Assembly: GCA_026120185.1 (NCBI GenBank)
Contig: JANUWF010002059.1
Location: forward strand, 623,501-687,500
Source of the DNA: Voacanga thouarsii
Taxonomy: Eukaryota > Streptophyta > Magnoliopsida > Gentianales > Apocynaceae
DNA length: 64,000 bases
Reading direction: 5' to 3'
The position numbers and the translations under genes are program-made. Below, in pieces: positions 45,451-57,937 of the stretch. The notes beneath the pieces were generated by a model. It saw only the letters and a list, made by a program, of their open reading frames with translations. It was not told where the DNA came from and did not search any database. Each line of letters begins with the position of its first letter. Position 1 is the stretch's first letter.

Positions 45451-45462
45451 CTCTGATACCAC
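45451..45462 (-). other. Primer binding site, initiator tRNA-Met (copia)
   Basis: Minus strand TGGTATCAGAGC, exact, adjoining the LTR at 45463. Confidence 0.85.
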
Positions 45463-47188
45463 TATTGAATTTCAATCATGCAAAAATAATTCATGTGCAG
45501 TGGAAATTAAAATAAAATCCATGCAAAGAAATCACTCATATGTAATTAAATAGGATAGGAGAGGGGAAAAAATTCGTTACCTTGAAAACATAGTTTTTAA
45601 AATTTTTCTTTATGCGCACGAAACCCTTCTGTAAATTTCTCCAAGTCGGAAACCACCAAAATTTCAAGTGTAGTAATTTCTATAACAGTATCTATAGGAG
45701 GTTGTACTCAAGCTTGGCGCAAATAACCCTAAGCTAGTAGGTTTTTGTTATATGGCTAGGTCAATTAAATTGAGGAGAGGAATGTGAAAAATAATTTTCC
45801 GAAAAAGATTGGAAAGTTCAGTGTTCACCGCCAAAAGTCCGCATCCTTATTTACTTTAATACAATACCACTGACTTTTGCAAAACAAGCCAAAAGCTACA
45901 TAGGTTTCCTAAAATTTAGGAAACAAGAAGCATTTTCGCATTCTGGCTTTAGGTTTCATTAATTGCAAATAAATCCATCGGGATTCAATAATCACAATTT
46001 CACCTTTCTAATTATAACCACTTTAGAATTAGCCCATAAAATTATTCCTTCTCACAAATTAATTCCATAATATTATCGTATAATATCTTGAGTACTAATT
46101 CCTTTATTGTGTGTGACGCATTAAGTTTTCTGCTCCATTGATGACAAAATATAAATTAATTTTAATCACTAGAGAATTAATAATCCTTAATAATCTGAAT
46201 TAACTTATTGATTCTAATTAGGATTAATTTATTAATTTATTAATTAATAAATTCATATTTAATAGTTAATGAGCGACATCTGGCAATGCATCATGACCAC
46301 CCAAAAATCTAGAGAGTCAAGTGGCTTGACATGAACATTTCAATAGTAAAATGTTAGTGAAATAAACTCCTTTCATCATACCATATCTTATTTAGTTTAA
46401 AGTCCTCTACTAGAATATAATTAATTCTAGTATGAATTTATTAGTACTTGATCTAGGAATCCATTACCCAATTTGTGTATTTTTTGGAATTATTTTCAAT
46501 ACATAGTGGCTTTGACTAATGACTTCTCGAGTAATGATATACAAGTGGTCGTGAGATATATGCCCCTACTATTAGTAGTGATGAATTTTTTATTTACTCT
46601 CTCAACTACTTTTGTATACTTTACGTTGTACCCAATATCTATCCTATAGGCGGTCCCAATGAGACTCTAAAGTTTAGAATCAAAGTATGATGCATAGTAA
46701 ACAAAGTATTTTAGAGATCTCAAATCTAAGGATACATGCATATTTTCTATAATAAGATTCTATCACTGGTACTGAATAGTTATCCATGTGATTATCTAAC
46801 AACTAAGTCATCTAATGAACTTATTCACTTAATAAACACCCACGTGTTAACTTTGAGTATCATAATGCTCATAGATAAAAATACTTCTACTTGATCTAAT
46901 CAAGAAGTATAACAAGTGCTAGTCTTTGCACATTAACTATATCATATCTTATTAATACTATAACTAGGGATAATTTAAGCATAAGCACTATGTAGTATAG
47001 TAGAAATCTCACATCATGATCTCTATAATTATTTCCTTAACACTATTTTATGTGCTTGGGACTTTATCTATCAATTTAATACACATACACAAAATGATTA
47101 ATTAAATTAAAAGATAAATAGTGCCTTTTATTAATAGATATGCAAAATTAATGTACAAATGATTAATTCTAGAGAACAACTCTAACAA
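45463..47188 (-). repeat. Complete copia LTR, minus strand (1726 bp)
   Basis: On minus: TGTTAGAGTTGTTC...TTCAATA. Same family as 34055-35757. It has a primer site on its left and a polypurine-type GTGTAAGTGAGAGA on its right, so it serves as 3' LTR of the interior 47189-49338 and as 5' LTR of the leader 44933-45462. Confidence 0.88.
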
Positions 47189-49338
47189 TCTCTCACTTAC
47201 ACTAGACCCAATAATTCTTGTATTTAATACCGAATGACTGAACATGACTTTCATGTTTCTTTTAGGGTAATACCTTAGTCAATAGATCAACTATACTATG
47301 ATCAGTGGGAACTCTTTCTATCTTTACATCTTTCCTATTAATGATTTTTCTAATAAAATGATAGCACCTAATTACATGCTTGGATCGTTGATAAGACCGT
47401 GGTTCCTTTGTTTGTGCAATGGCTCCATTGTTATCACAATACAAGGGTATTGGATTAATAGTACTCGGTACCACTCCTAGTTCTATTATAAACTTCTTGA
47501 TCTAGACTGCCTATTTTGTTGCTTCAGAAGCCGCTATATATTTTGCTTCAGTGGTTGAATCGATAGTTGTATCTTGTATGGAGCTTTTCCAACTAAGTGT
47601 TTCACTACAAAAAATGAACATGTAGCCAAATTAGGATTTGTAGTCATCCTTATCAGATTGAAAACTAGTATCAATATACCTATTAATTTGTAAGTCACCT
47701 TCTCCTCCATATACCAAGAATACATTCTTAGTTCTTCTTAAGTATTTAAGGATATTCTTGATAGCCATCCAATGACCTTATCCAGGGTCAGATTGGTCGT
47801 TAAACTAAGAGCACATGATATATCGGGCCTAGTATATATCATAGTATACATGATAGATCTAATTGTCAAAGCATATAGTATTCTACTCATGTGATCCCTT
47901 TCATCTTATGTCTTAGAATATATAGATTTTGAAAAGCTTACTCTATGGTTCATGGGTAAGAATCCCTTCTTGGATTGATCCATACTAAACCTTTTTAGAA
48001 CTTTGTCCATCTATATAAACTATGAAAGACCAAGCAACATCTTTGATATATCTCTATAGCTTCTTATTCATAGAATATAAGTTTCTTCTTCAAGGTCTTT
48101 CGTGGAGAACTTCTTAGATAACTAAATTTTGACTAATTATAGAATAGAGACATCATTTTTTATGAGTAATATGTCATCTATATAAAATAATAGGAAAACA
48201 ATTGCATTCTCCCTAATCTTTTGTATATACAAAGCTCATCCATATTTTGTGTGAAACTAAATTATTTAATTATTTCATCAAAACAGATGTTCCAACTTTT
48301 AGAAGCTTACTTAAGTTTATAAATAGACCTTTGTAGTTTGGACACCTTAGTGTGATTATTGGATGTGAAACTCTTAGGTTGTGTCACGCACACTTCCTCA
48401 GTCAGGTATCTATTAAAGAAAGCTATTTTCACATCCATTTACTAAATCTTATAGTTATAATGAGTGGTAAGTGCTAGGAGTATTGTAAAGGATTTTAGCA
48501 TTGCTACTAGTAAAAAGGTCTTGTCATAGTTAATACCTTGTTGCTAATGATAACCTTTTTGCAGCTAGTCATGCCTTATTGGTAATTACTTTACCATCCA
48601 TGTTGGTTTTTCTTTTGAAAATCCATTTGCACCCTATAGGTTTTATCCCTTTGGGCGATCAACTAAATTCCAAACTTGGTTTTCATACGTAGAATCCATT
48701 TCTGACTTCATGGCTTTAAGCCATTTGTCAAATTCTAAACTTTTCAGAACTTTTCAGAATTTTTTTGTAAGTGGTATGCTCATATTCTTCCATGAGCAAT
48801 ACGTCATTATGGTCACTAATGAGAAATCCAAATCTCTTTAGTGCTACACATATCCTACTTAACCTATGAGGTCTTTGTATATCTGCAGTTCGTCTATTTT
48901 ATCAATAGACTTAGGATCATCAGGTTGACAATTATTTGTTTTTTTTTTCTTAAACTTTACAAAGTTCAATTTTGTTCTTGCTATCTCATTTAAGCATTGA
49001 ATTCTTTCTCTAGAAATATGGCATGCTTAGAAACAAATATCTTATTTTTAGAAGGGAGATACATAAGATTCTTTTGAATATCCAACAAATAAACATCTAT
49101 CAGACTTGTTTTCAAGTTTGTTTGATTTTGTCCTCTTCGCATAAGATGGACAACCACAAATTTTCAAGTGAGATAACTTTGGTCTTTTAACAACCAATAA
49201 CTTATATGGGGTAGTATAAACTGTTTTGTATAAAACTCTGTTTAAAATAAAAACAACAGTTTCTAGTGCATATCCATAAAATGATTTTGGTAAGTTTGCA
49301 GAAGCCATCATGATTCGAACCATATCTAATAGAATTCG
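47189..49338 (-). pseudogene. copia pol: integrase end, RT and RNase H, decayed
   Basis: Minus strand from 49323: an integrase C-terminal frame (MVRIMMASANLPKSFYGYAL, YTTPYKLLVVKRPKLSHLKI, CGCPSYAKR, DRCLFVGYSKES) fits the block following the copia integrase catalytic core. RT follows with many stops; its catalytic region near 48180 is unreadable. RNase H is clear at 47262-47560: STTEAKYIAASEA, IPLYCDNNGAIAQTKEPRSY and QRSKHVIRCYHFIRKIINRK. Gag, protease and the integrase core are missing because the Athila-2 insertion at 49339 cuts the element. Confidence 0.85.
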
Positions 49339-49525
49339 TGATATGGCCTAAATTTATCTATATTTTCCTAGTTATTTGAGATTCTTTTATGATACTTTTG
49401 ATTCAATAACTAGTCATTTCTCTTCTTATTTGATATTTTGCTTGTGGAAAGTGTTTTTGGTAATTTTGTATAGGAATTGAAGGATTTGGAGTGAATTCTG
49501 GATTTCCAGTGTTGACTTGGTACCT
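49339..49525 (+). repeat. Athila-2 5' LTR, first segment
   Basis: TGATATGGCCTAAATTT, with CTAGTTATTTGAGATTCTTT and TCAATAACTAGTCAT matching the first 150 bp of the Athila-1 LTR. Cut at 49526 by a chromovirus-family LTR. Confidence 0.85.
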
Positions 49526-51842
49526 TGTAACACCCCACTACCTAGGCCCGCCAGGGCCAAGGATGTCGCCCCGTCCAAAAGATAAGGGGTCTTTATAACT
49601 AGGTCACACAATCAAAATAGCCGGATAAAAATGATACTTTAACTTAAAATTTATTACAACCTAAGAATAAATCTAAGAATTCCAAAAAAAAATCAATAAT
49701 AAAAATTATCCACTCTCAACTCCCCAAAGCACTACACAAATCAATTATAAAAAAAAAAAAAAATCTTCCAAGGCAGGCAATATCTAGCTACTTATCCTCA
49801 CAGCAGGATCGACTTGAAATCATGGTAAAAGGGTGATGAGACAAAAATCTCAGTAAGTCCGTGTGTGCTTTGAGTGTCTAGTGAAAACAGTTCGTGAATA
49901 CAAAGTATAAAATCTTTATAAGAGAAATACTGGCAAGCAATAAATATTAGTTAAAACCAAGAGTGGCGTTTTGGCTTTTCCCACCATACACAATAATTAA
50001 AATCAACCACTCAAAAGAAATGGTCATGGGTTACCACATGTTGGGCCCCATAACAGGTCAGAATGCCGACATTTTATGCAGACTGACAAAAGGTAGGTGA
50101 TCGGCCTACCGGGCAAGATACTCCTCATTCTCTATACCCAAACAATAACCGGTTGTCCATTCTGGCAAAACATAGTTACTTGACTGAAATAAAAACTGTT
50201 AGCTCGGACTGGCATGACTAAGTAGTATTGACGTTTCTCTAAGTTGAGTTCATCTTCTGGAGGTGGCCTCCTGCCAGAAGACTCATTCTTGCTTTTCAAA
50301 ACTAGTACTACTAGTCTACCCTTATTGAGTACTCAACGTAATGTATCCCACTTGGGAGAAAATGAACAAAGCACAATTTCATATGAAAATGGCAATTAAG
50401 GGTTTCCAAAGTCCTTATCAAAATCAGTTTTAGAAAGAGTTTTGAGTTTGAGTAAATCTGCTTATTGATTTTCAAATAATTCATTTGATTGAAATAAGAA
50501 AGAAGTCACTCCTCAATTGCCTTTACAAAATGAGTGTCCATGCACTCTACATTTGGCTTGCTATAATAAACAGTTTTACATCAATCAAGTTTTATGCAGG
50601 AGCTTACCTGATCCTTGCTCACAATAAAGGTCTCCAACAGTTGACCTAACCCCGCATGGGGTAAATATAAACCACAATCAAACTCATGCCAAAATCTACT
50701 TTCACAAATAAAACTAACTCAACTCACTATTACCATGATTCTAGTGTCCCAAGCTTTAAGGCCAAATAATGAATTAAAAGGTTTATAAGCCAAGGCTAAT
50801 TTGATATTTAAAATAATTAGTGTATAGTTACTAATAAGTTGAAGGTTTAAATCTTGCTAAATTAATTTAGAGTTTATTTGATGAAGGGTCCTAGGTGGGT
50901 ATTAGGTAAAATAATAATTTATTAATAATTAATTACTGAAAAATAATTGATAATTAAAATTAATTGAAAATAAAGTTTAATGAGTCTTGATTGAAAGATA
51001 ATAAATAAATTTTAATAGGTTTGGTTAAAAGATAATAATTAAAATTTAATAATAAATATTTTACTTGATATGATTATTTTCATAAAAGGCTTTATCATTT
51101 TATATAATATCTATATATTTTATTTTTCTAGCAAAAGCTATTATTTATTTGACTAAAATATCCTTATTATATGTATAATAATCCAAATCTACCCTTCTTG
51201 GGGTTTTTTCGAAATTACTAGCAAAAATCATAATATTAAATATTTTATTGAAGGAATAAAATTAGCTTAGGGATAACTAGATCAAGATCATATTCCTATT
51301 GCTAACCACAATCATGAACATATACTACCTCCAATTCAGCAAATCATCCAAATTATGAATAAAAGTATAGATCTAAATTTATCAAGGCATGATCCAACCT
51401 TTACTAGCGTAAACATAATCATAGCTTCAAGAATCATACTTAAATATAAATCATATTCACCAACGGTGACATAATCTCTAACATGCTTGATCACATATAT
51501 CACTTTCAACATGGAGACATGTATTAAACTCTAAAACATCATAATATCATCCAAGATAAATCATCACATGCATCAACCCCAACTCCATCAAATACACACA
51601 TTCATTCATGCTTCAAACTCAACTCATCACAACAACACATGCTTAAACCACACTCATAGCCCATCTCCTTCCAATATCATCCTAGAGATATGAATCTAGA
51701 GCCTAAAAAGAGGGTTGAATGGACTTACTTGATTGATGAGTACCTTTAAGGAATTTCGAATGAATCTCAACTCCTAGATATCTAAATCCGTCCAAGGGAG
51801 ATGAAGAAAGCATGGCCAGTGGTGAAGAAGTCATTTGGCCAA

Positions 51843-51846
<4 letters not shown>

Positions 51847-51888
<42 letters not shown>
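51847..51888. repeat. (GA)21 microsatellite
   Basis: Uninterrupted GA repeat of 42 bp. A shorter GA run occurs at the comparable place in the LTR at 2250-5970 (about 4799-4813), so the seed is a property of the LTR family. Confidence 0.98.
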
Positions 51889-51889
<1 letters not shown>

Positions 51890-53520
51890 ATAAAGTTCAT
51901 TAGCATGTTTATTCATATACATATTCATTAGAGATCAAAGATTAGTGAAGATGAAGTTGATTGAATAAATCTACCTTGAAGGTGTTCTTGAGCTTTCACA
52001 AAAATTTTGATTTTTTTTTATCCAAAAGAACAAGTTGGATTTTGGAGTTTGATATTAAAAATGGTATGGATGGACTCATGGAAGTGAGTAGATGAAATTT
52101 GGAATTTTTGAAAGAAGTTTGAAGTGGTTTGGAGAGGTATTAGGCGAAGAAGGAGTAGGTGTTCTTGGTGTTCTATGTGTGCTTGAAGGTTGAAGAGAAT
52201 GGAGAGAGTTTTGGTTGAAGCTACCGAAATTCTTAGGAATTAGGGTTGGCCGAACTCTTTAAGGAGTTTTGGCAATTGAATTTTCTGGTTTGATAGGAAA
52301 AGGAAAGGCTGGTTGTTGAAATCCTAAAAGAATAATTTAGTGAATCAAATTTGGAAACAAAATATGTTGAGAATATCTTGATCAATGGAGAGCTTTTGAA
52401 AGCTGTGATGGTCGGCTGTTTGATCAGTGTTTTTGGCTGGATGAAAGTTGAGTGAAGAAGGTTAATGGTGGCTGAAAGGAAGGAGTGCAATGGTGAAGGA
52501 AAGGTCTGGCTGTTTGAGGGATATTTTATGGAAGGTTGCTAAATTAATATTGCTGGAATTTTGGTATTCAATCAAGGCATGATTGCAGTGATTTGTTGGA
52601 GATATTTCCATGTCTGATTTTTGCACAGAAGCTTGGGGAAGACAATGGAGTTCAGTTCATGGCTATTTAAGAAAGGTTTGTGCAGAAGAAAGATGAAGTT
52701 TCGGCTAGGGATGGAATGGAAAACAAAGCTGGAAAATTCTGTCCAGTGATTTTCACAAGTTGGAAAGAATTTCTGGGCAGATTTTCTGCCATTGTTAAGT
52801 CAATTTTGCAGAAGAGTTTAAGGGGATTTCAGAGGGCTTTCAAGGCTGGTTTTCAGCCTTCTTTATGGAGGAAAAACATGGCTAAGGAGCTGGGTGAATC
52901 TGGAAGAAAACAGCTTGGTTTAAGACTACCTAATCTGCGATTTTGCCCAGAAATTTTTCTGGTTTTGCACAGCATTTGTGCAGTGCGAAAATGGCCAGAA
53001 AAATTCAGATTTCAAGCTGATCAAAAGGGCCATTTTCTAGCAGCATTTGGGAGGGAATAATGGCTGAGAATTTCGACACCTTGAAGGCACAAGAAGCTAG
53101 AAAATTTCAGTTCATTACATGAAGGAAAATGAACCTAGCTAGAGTGAAGTTTAGAAGGTTCACTAGGGGAATTAATTCTCTTGGAATCCTTCCCCATCTC
53201 TTCCACATTTTTGGTTCATAAGATGTCTTTCACTAAGACATTTTGAACCTTCAAAGCCACAACACTTTACTGAAATTTTTGGAATGAAATTGGCTAGAAC
53301 AAATGTGACCAATCTAACGAATTGAGAATTAAGGAAAATTAAGGATCAAGGAAGAATGAATTCCCTTAGGAATTTTGTGTAGGGTACAAGAATGGGATTA
53401 GGGTACTCCTATCATGTCTCTCCTAGGACAATACCTCTACTCTACTCTAAAGCACTTAAGACCGAAAATACAACCTTCCAAAGCAAAAAATAAAATTTAA
53501 TCATGCTAAAATTCCAATGA

Positions 53521-53582
53521 TGGAATTTGAACCCAAGACCTCAAGAATTAAATCCAAAGCTCTATCCACTAAACCATAACAA
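53521..53582 (-). other. tRNA-like / pol III box segment in chromovirus LTR
   Basis: Minus strand: TGGTTTAGTGGATAGAGC (A-box-like) and, about 44 bp from it, GGGTTCAAATTCC (B-box-like). A decayed counterpart lies at 5641-5690 of the related LTR. It may be an old SINE or tRNA fragment fixed in the LTR. Confidence 0.45.
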
Positions 53583-53830
53583 CTCTTGTTCTTATTTTCT
53601 CTCTAAAATATTTTTCTTATTTAATTCTCAAGTTATCTCCCTATTTTCACCTCAAGCAAAAATTACCATTTTGCCCTTCTTACTCAATACTCACAATTAA
53701 ACCTTCTAGGCCACAAAACACAAATCCAAAGCACATAATTTCATATAAAAAATATATTTAAGCATGCAATAAAATACGATATGCATCCCAACACTCTTAC
53801 TCTAAGGTTGGTTTTGACTGGGGTTTCATA

Positions 53831-55075
53831 TACTTGATCAATATTACTGACTCGGCCTCAACTGTAATCTGGAAACACGAAGGAAGAATAGAGCAAACTA
53901 GGAAAAATCCAGAGCTAGATCAACGTCGACCAGAATGAAGTGACCAAGCGCCGGCCCTAGTCTGTTCAAGGCGGTTTAGACTCCTTTTTCAAGCAAAATT
54001 GGGAACTTCCTACGAGGTTTTATTGTTTTCAAACTATACTTGACCCAAAACTTCTAGGGAACATTTTTTTAGCAACCAAGAGACTTATATAAACAAGAAG
54101 AAGTGAAGATTAACATGTGAATTCAAGGATCAAAGTTGAAGCTACTCATTAGAAGAAGAATTCATCACTTAAGGAGAATTGTTCTAAATAAGTCTTCAAA
54201 GGAGGAAGAAGAGGCTTGTCTATGACTTTTTTAAAAAAAATCTTTGTTTTCTTTTTTATTGAACAATGATAAAATCAATGTTTTAATTGTATTTGGATGT
54301 TATTTTTAGATTCATGATATTGTAATTTATATAGTCTTTGATCAATTAATTATTGTTCTTGGTATTTGATTACTTTTTTTTTTTTTTTTGTGGATTGATG
54401 AAGTTGAATTTCCTTTCTAATGGACTTGGGAAACGAAGTTAGAATTGAGTTCAATTTAATTAATTCTATAATTGTTATCTTAACTAGATTGGGAAAGAAG
54501 GTTAAGAATTGAACTTAGGTAATCAAAGTTAGGTTGATTTTGTCTAGAACATAGGGTCATTGGCTAATTTCTTGTTATATTACCTAGAGTATAGGGATAA
54601 TTATGGGGAATGAGTTTAATGCATCTTTTTGGTTATATTGATTTGATTGGGAGATCTGTTAATTTAATTTGGAAATATGATTCCATGGATTGTGAAAGAA
54701 GTAGATTCTATCTTTATTCCTTTATGATGCCAAGACAATAATTGATTGTGATAAGTGGTAAATAGTTCATATCATATTTTCAAGAATAACTCTTTGATTG
54801 CATGTTTTTCTCTTTAAGAGTTGTGTATATATTTTATTTGTATCTTTATTTTTATTTTTACTTTTTATCACTCTAATAGGTTGGTTAAATAGTGAATGAA
54901 AAGTGCTGAGCGTGTACTTGTTTCTTGAGGATTGATACTCATTAATTCCCTATATCATTTTTAATGATAAGTGCACTTGCTCATATATGTGATTTGGAGA
55001 TTAATGTTTTAATTAAACTTGATTGAGAATGGATTCAAAATTGCATGATTTTTATAATCTAAGTCTAATGCATCA
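53831..55075 (+). repeat. Athila-2 5' LTR, second segment
   Basis: Resumes with the GC motif region (CAAGCGCCGGCC at about 53945, AAGGCGGTTTAG at 53970), then TATATAAA at about 54087, a leader, repeated GGAAACGAAGTTA-type blocks, and TCTAATGCATCA at 55075, the counterpart of the Athila-1 end. It contains a T-run at 54367-54389. Confidence 0.82.
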
Positions 55076-55077
55076 AG

Positions 55078-55096
55078 TTTTTTGTGCTGTTGTCGA
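55078..55096 (+). other. Decayed tRNA-Asp primer site of Athila-2
   Basis: TTTTGTGCTGTTGTCGAGAA, at the same offset from the LTR as the intact site in Athila-1, matching TGGCGCCGTTGCCGGGGA at most positions; most changes are C or G to T or A. Confidence 0.6.
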
Positions 55097-55358
55097 GAAA
55101 CAATATTATGAACGCTTAGAGTTCATTGATTTAGCCATGTTTATATGTCTATATGTAAATATGTATATATGTTCTTTGTATAAATACGTGCCATAATTTG
55201 TTTTATGATGTATGAATTTGTGTGTTAATATTGTATAGGACATACTCTCTATTTTTCTTTGCTTAAACGAACATTCTAGATTTTGCTTTCAAAGCTCTAT
55301 TATGAATTTAACAAGAATACCATATGTAAGTACTATTGCCAACTAGAGTTTGAGTAAA

Positions 55359-55502
55359 ATGAATAACGAGCAGCACCTGCAAATGATTACTAGTTTGGAG
55401 AATGTGCTAGAAAATTTTGACAAAATTGTCATCGCAAGATTCCAAGAGATAGATGAAACTTTTTGGGTTTTTGAGGCCATGATTCAAAATATGGAAAGAT
55501 AA
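55359..55502 (+). pseudogene. gag N-terminal remnant of Athila-2
   Basis: ATG 55359 opens about 48 codons (MNNEQHLQMITSLENVLENF ... EAMIQNMER) at the place of gag in Athila-1. The capsid domain is missing. From 55503 to 55800 the sequence is non-coding, with weak GC-type motifs (CAGTACCGATC, GCACTGGCTCAGCTC) near 55700. Confidence 0.45.
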
Positions 55503-55800
55503 ATTTGGTATTTAACTAATTCGATGATAGACCCACAAGGAAAATCACTTTTGGTCCCTATAAGGCCATATACATAGTAGAATCAGCAGCGATTATATTT
55601 AGAAGTGTAAGAAAATTGATAGACATAATAGATGAGATCTAACACCAGTTAGAATAGGACACCCGATGCTAACTATCTCCTAAATGAAAAATTGGAGAAA
55701 ACAGAGACAAATCAGTACCGATCTAAGATGCTAACCTAGCACTGGCTCAGCTCTGTACGGGGGAAAAGTTCCTAATTTTTAAACCATTAATCCCTTATTC

Positions 55801-56541
55801 TACTAAGACACACAAAGCTAGAAAGGTTGAACAATTTGGTAAATTCATGAAAATCTTCAAACAATTGCACATTAATATCCCACTTAATAAGGCTTTGATA
55901 CACATGCCTAAATACGCAAGATTTTTCAAAAGTATGCTTGTAAACAAATGGAGATTGGAAAAACTATTCACCGTGGTGTTAAATGAAAAATGTTTTGCTA
56001 TCCTACAAGACCTAAAATGATTGACCTAAAAAGAAAATGATCTAGGAAGTTTCTTTATTCCTTGCCTTATTGGTAGTCTTACATTTCGCAATACATTAGC
56101 TGACTTAGGTACTAGCATAAATCTTTTGCCATATAAAAATTTTCAAATGCTAGGTCTAGGTGAACTTAAATCTACTACGATAAGCATCCAATTAGCTAAT
56201 AGATCCATTAAATATCCTAGGGGGATAGTAGAAGATGTGCTTGTCAATGTGGATAAGTTATATTTCCAGTAGATTTTTGTGATTCTTGACATGGATTAAG
56301 ACTCTAAAGTCCTTTTAATTCTATGAAGACCCTTCCTAGCTACTGCCAAGGCTTTGATTGATGTTCATAGGGGAAGGTCAACACTTAAGGTTGGGGATGA
56401 AGAGGTTCTTATTCAAATTAATTAAGGCATTAATCATCCTATGTTCTTCGATGATTCTTGTTTGACAATTGATAATCTTGATGACCCAATTTTGGATTTT
56501 ATACAGGAATTATAGGAAAATACCTCTTTAGAGTTAATGTA
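55801..56541 (+). pseudogene. Athila protease region
   Basis: Reads KVEQFGKFMKIFKQLHINIP, MPKYARFFKSMLVNKWRLE, then the protease FRNTLADLGTSINLLPYKNF (Athila active site D-L-G-x-S-I-N), TISIQLANRSIKYPRGIVED, VLVNVDKLYF, VILDMD and the R-P-F-L-A-T-A block. Stops replace residues at several sites, including the Gly before RPFLA. The protease releases the mature gag and pol proteins. Reading frame ends at 56541 where a solo LTR is inserted; pol resumes after it. Confidence 0.85.
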
Positions 56542-57932
56542 TAATAGGGGCTAAAATCATCATCCATTTTCTAGCTATTTGAGATTGTTTTGTAATTCAT
56601 TTGATGTAATAACTAGGCATATTCCTTCATATTTGATATTTTACTTTCAGAAAGGTATTTTGGTGATTTTATATATAGAATAGATCAAGAAAAAAGGTAA
56701 AAACTAACACCAGATAGAGCACGGCTGGTACTGGTTGTGCACAACACGCGCCGACCTAAGACTGGAATCAAGAAAGAAAAACAGAGCAACGTCGGGCCGA
56801 CTAGAGCACAGTTGGCACTGGCTGTGAAGGACTGAGCCGGTGTGGACTTTGAATTTTGTGCAGATTTGGGAATTTCCTAAGGGTTTTGGTATTTTTCAAC
56901 TTGTACTCGGCCTAGAACTCTTGGGGAATGATTTTTGGCATCTTTGGAGCCTATTTAAGCAAGGAAAACACAAGAGACACACATGAATTCAAGGATCAAA
57001 GCTATAAATCAATCATTGAAAAGGGGATTCATCACTCAAGGGGTATTGTTCAAGAAGGTCTTCAAGGAAGAAGAAGAAGGGGGTTTGTCTATGAATTCTT
57101 TCTTTTACCTTTATTTTCTTTTTCTAGAATAATGATGTGATTAATGTTTTCATTATAAATTGACATTATTTTAGTATTCATGATTTTTTGAGGTTAATAT
57201 AGTTCCTTAAGTAATTGATTATCATTCTTGGTATTTGATTACTTATTATTATTGGAGAATTGATTAATTTAGATTTGGTTCTAATTGACTTGGGAAATGA
57301 TGTTAGGAGTTGATTTAATTTCATTGATTTCATATTTGTTATCTCTTAACGAACTTGGGAAACAAAGTTAAGAACAAAGAACCAAAGTAAAAAAAAAAAA
57401 AAAAGTTGATTTCACCTAGAGTATTGAGTTATTGGCTAATTTCATGTTCATTATTGCCTTGAGTATAGAGATAATTACTGAAGGATGAGTTTAATGCATA
57501 TTTTGGTTATGTTAGTTTGATTAGAAAATCTGTTAATTTAATCATGAGACAGTAAGTCTATGACTTGGCAAATGATTGGATTATGTTTTCACTTCTTCAT
57601 GATGCCAAGATAATAATTGATTGTAATAATTGCTAAGTAATTAATGATCATGTCTTCAAGAATATTTGTCTAATTACATATCTTTCATCATTGAGTTGTA
57701 TTTATTTTTCCTTTTATTCTCTCATCATTTTATTGAGACAGTTAAACAATGAATAAAAAGTAACTAATGGTAATTGTTCCTTGAGGATCGATACTCATTA
57801 ATTCCTTATACTATGCTTGCGATGACTATACTTGCTCATATGTGTAATTTGGGAATTAATGTTTTAATTTAAACTTTACTAGGGATGGACTTAAAATTTT
57901 ATGATTTTTATACACCCAAATTCTACGTATTA
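56542..57932 (+). mobile_element. Solo Athila LTR (1391 bp) inserted in Athila-2 pol
   Basis: Starts TAATAGGGGCTAAAATC (TG mutated to TA) and ends ATTCTACGTATTA, matching the ends of Athila LTRs. Flanks are ATGTA (56537-56541) and ATATA (57933-57937), a 5-bp duplication with one mismatch. It includes GC motifs (ACGGCTGGTACTGG at 56722, GCGCCGACC at 56749, GAGCCGGTGTGG at 56834) and repeated GGAAATGATGTTAGG-type blocks. The coding frame on the two sides agrees once the LTR and one duplication are discounted. Confidence 0.85.
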
Positions 57933-57937
57933 ATATA

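Larger units (their letters stand above)
44933..45462 (-). other. copia 5' leader fragment with minisatellite
   Basis: Non-coding. It ends at an exact TGGTATCAGAGC primer site (minus strand, 45451-45462) beside the LTR 45463-47188, so it is the start of a second copia interior, cut on the left at 44933 by the deleted gypsy element. Confidence 0.65.
49526..53830 (-). mobile_element. Solo LTR of the chromovirus family (about 4.3 kb) inside Athila-2 LTR
   Basis: Starts on plus with TGTAACACCCC and the GATGTCGCCCCGTCC and GTCTTTATAACTAGG blocks, like 2250 and 61685. The right edge is estimated at about 53830 from resumption of Athila LTR sequence; no exact target duplication was found. No primer site lies beside the left end, so it is a solo LTR or a lone end. 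The 126-codon frame at 52680-53060 shows no domain. It contains a (GA)21 run, an A-run at 49748-49762 and a tRNA-like stretch. Confidence 0.75.

Noticed and set aside
52680..53060. A 126-codon plus-strand open frame
   Set aside because: It lies inside an LTR of the chromovirus family, has no recognisable domain, and I find no counterpart in the other LTR copies.
56542..57932. Reading this as the 3' LTR of Athila-2
   Set aside because: RT and integrase of the same element continue after it in frame, so it is a later solo LTR insertion.
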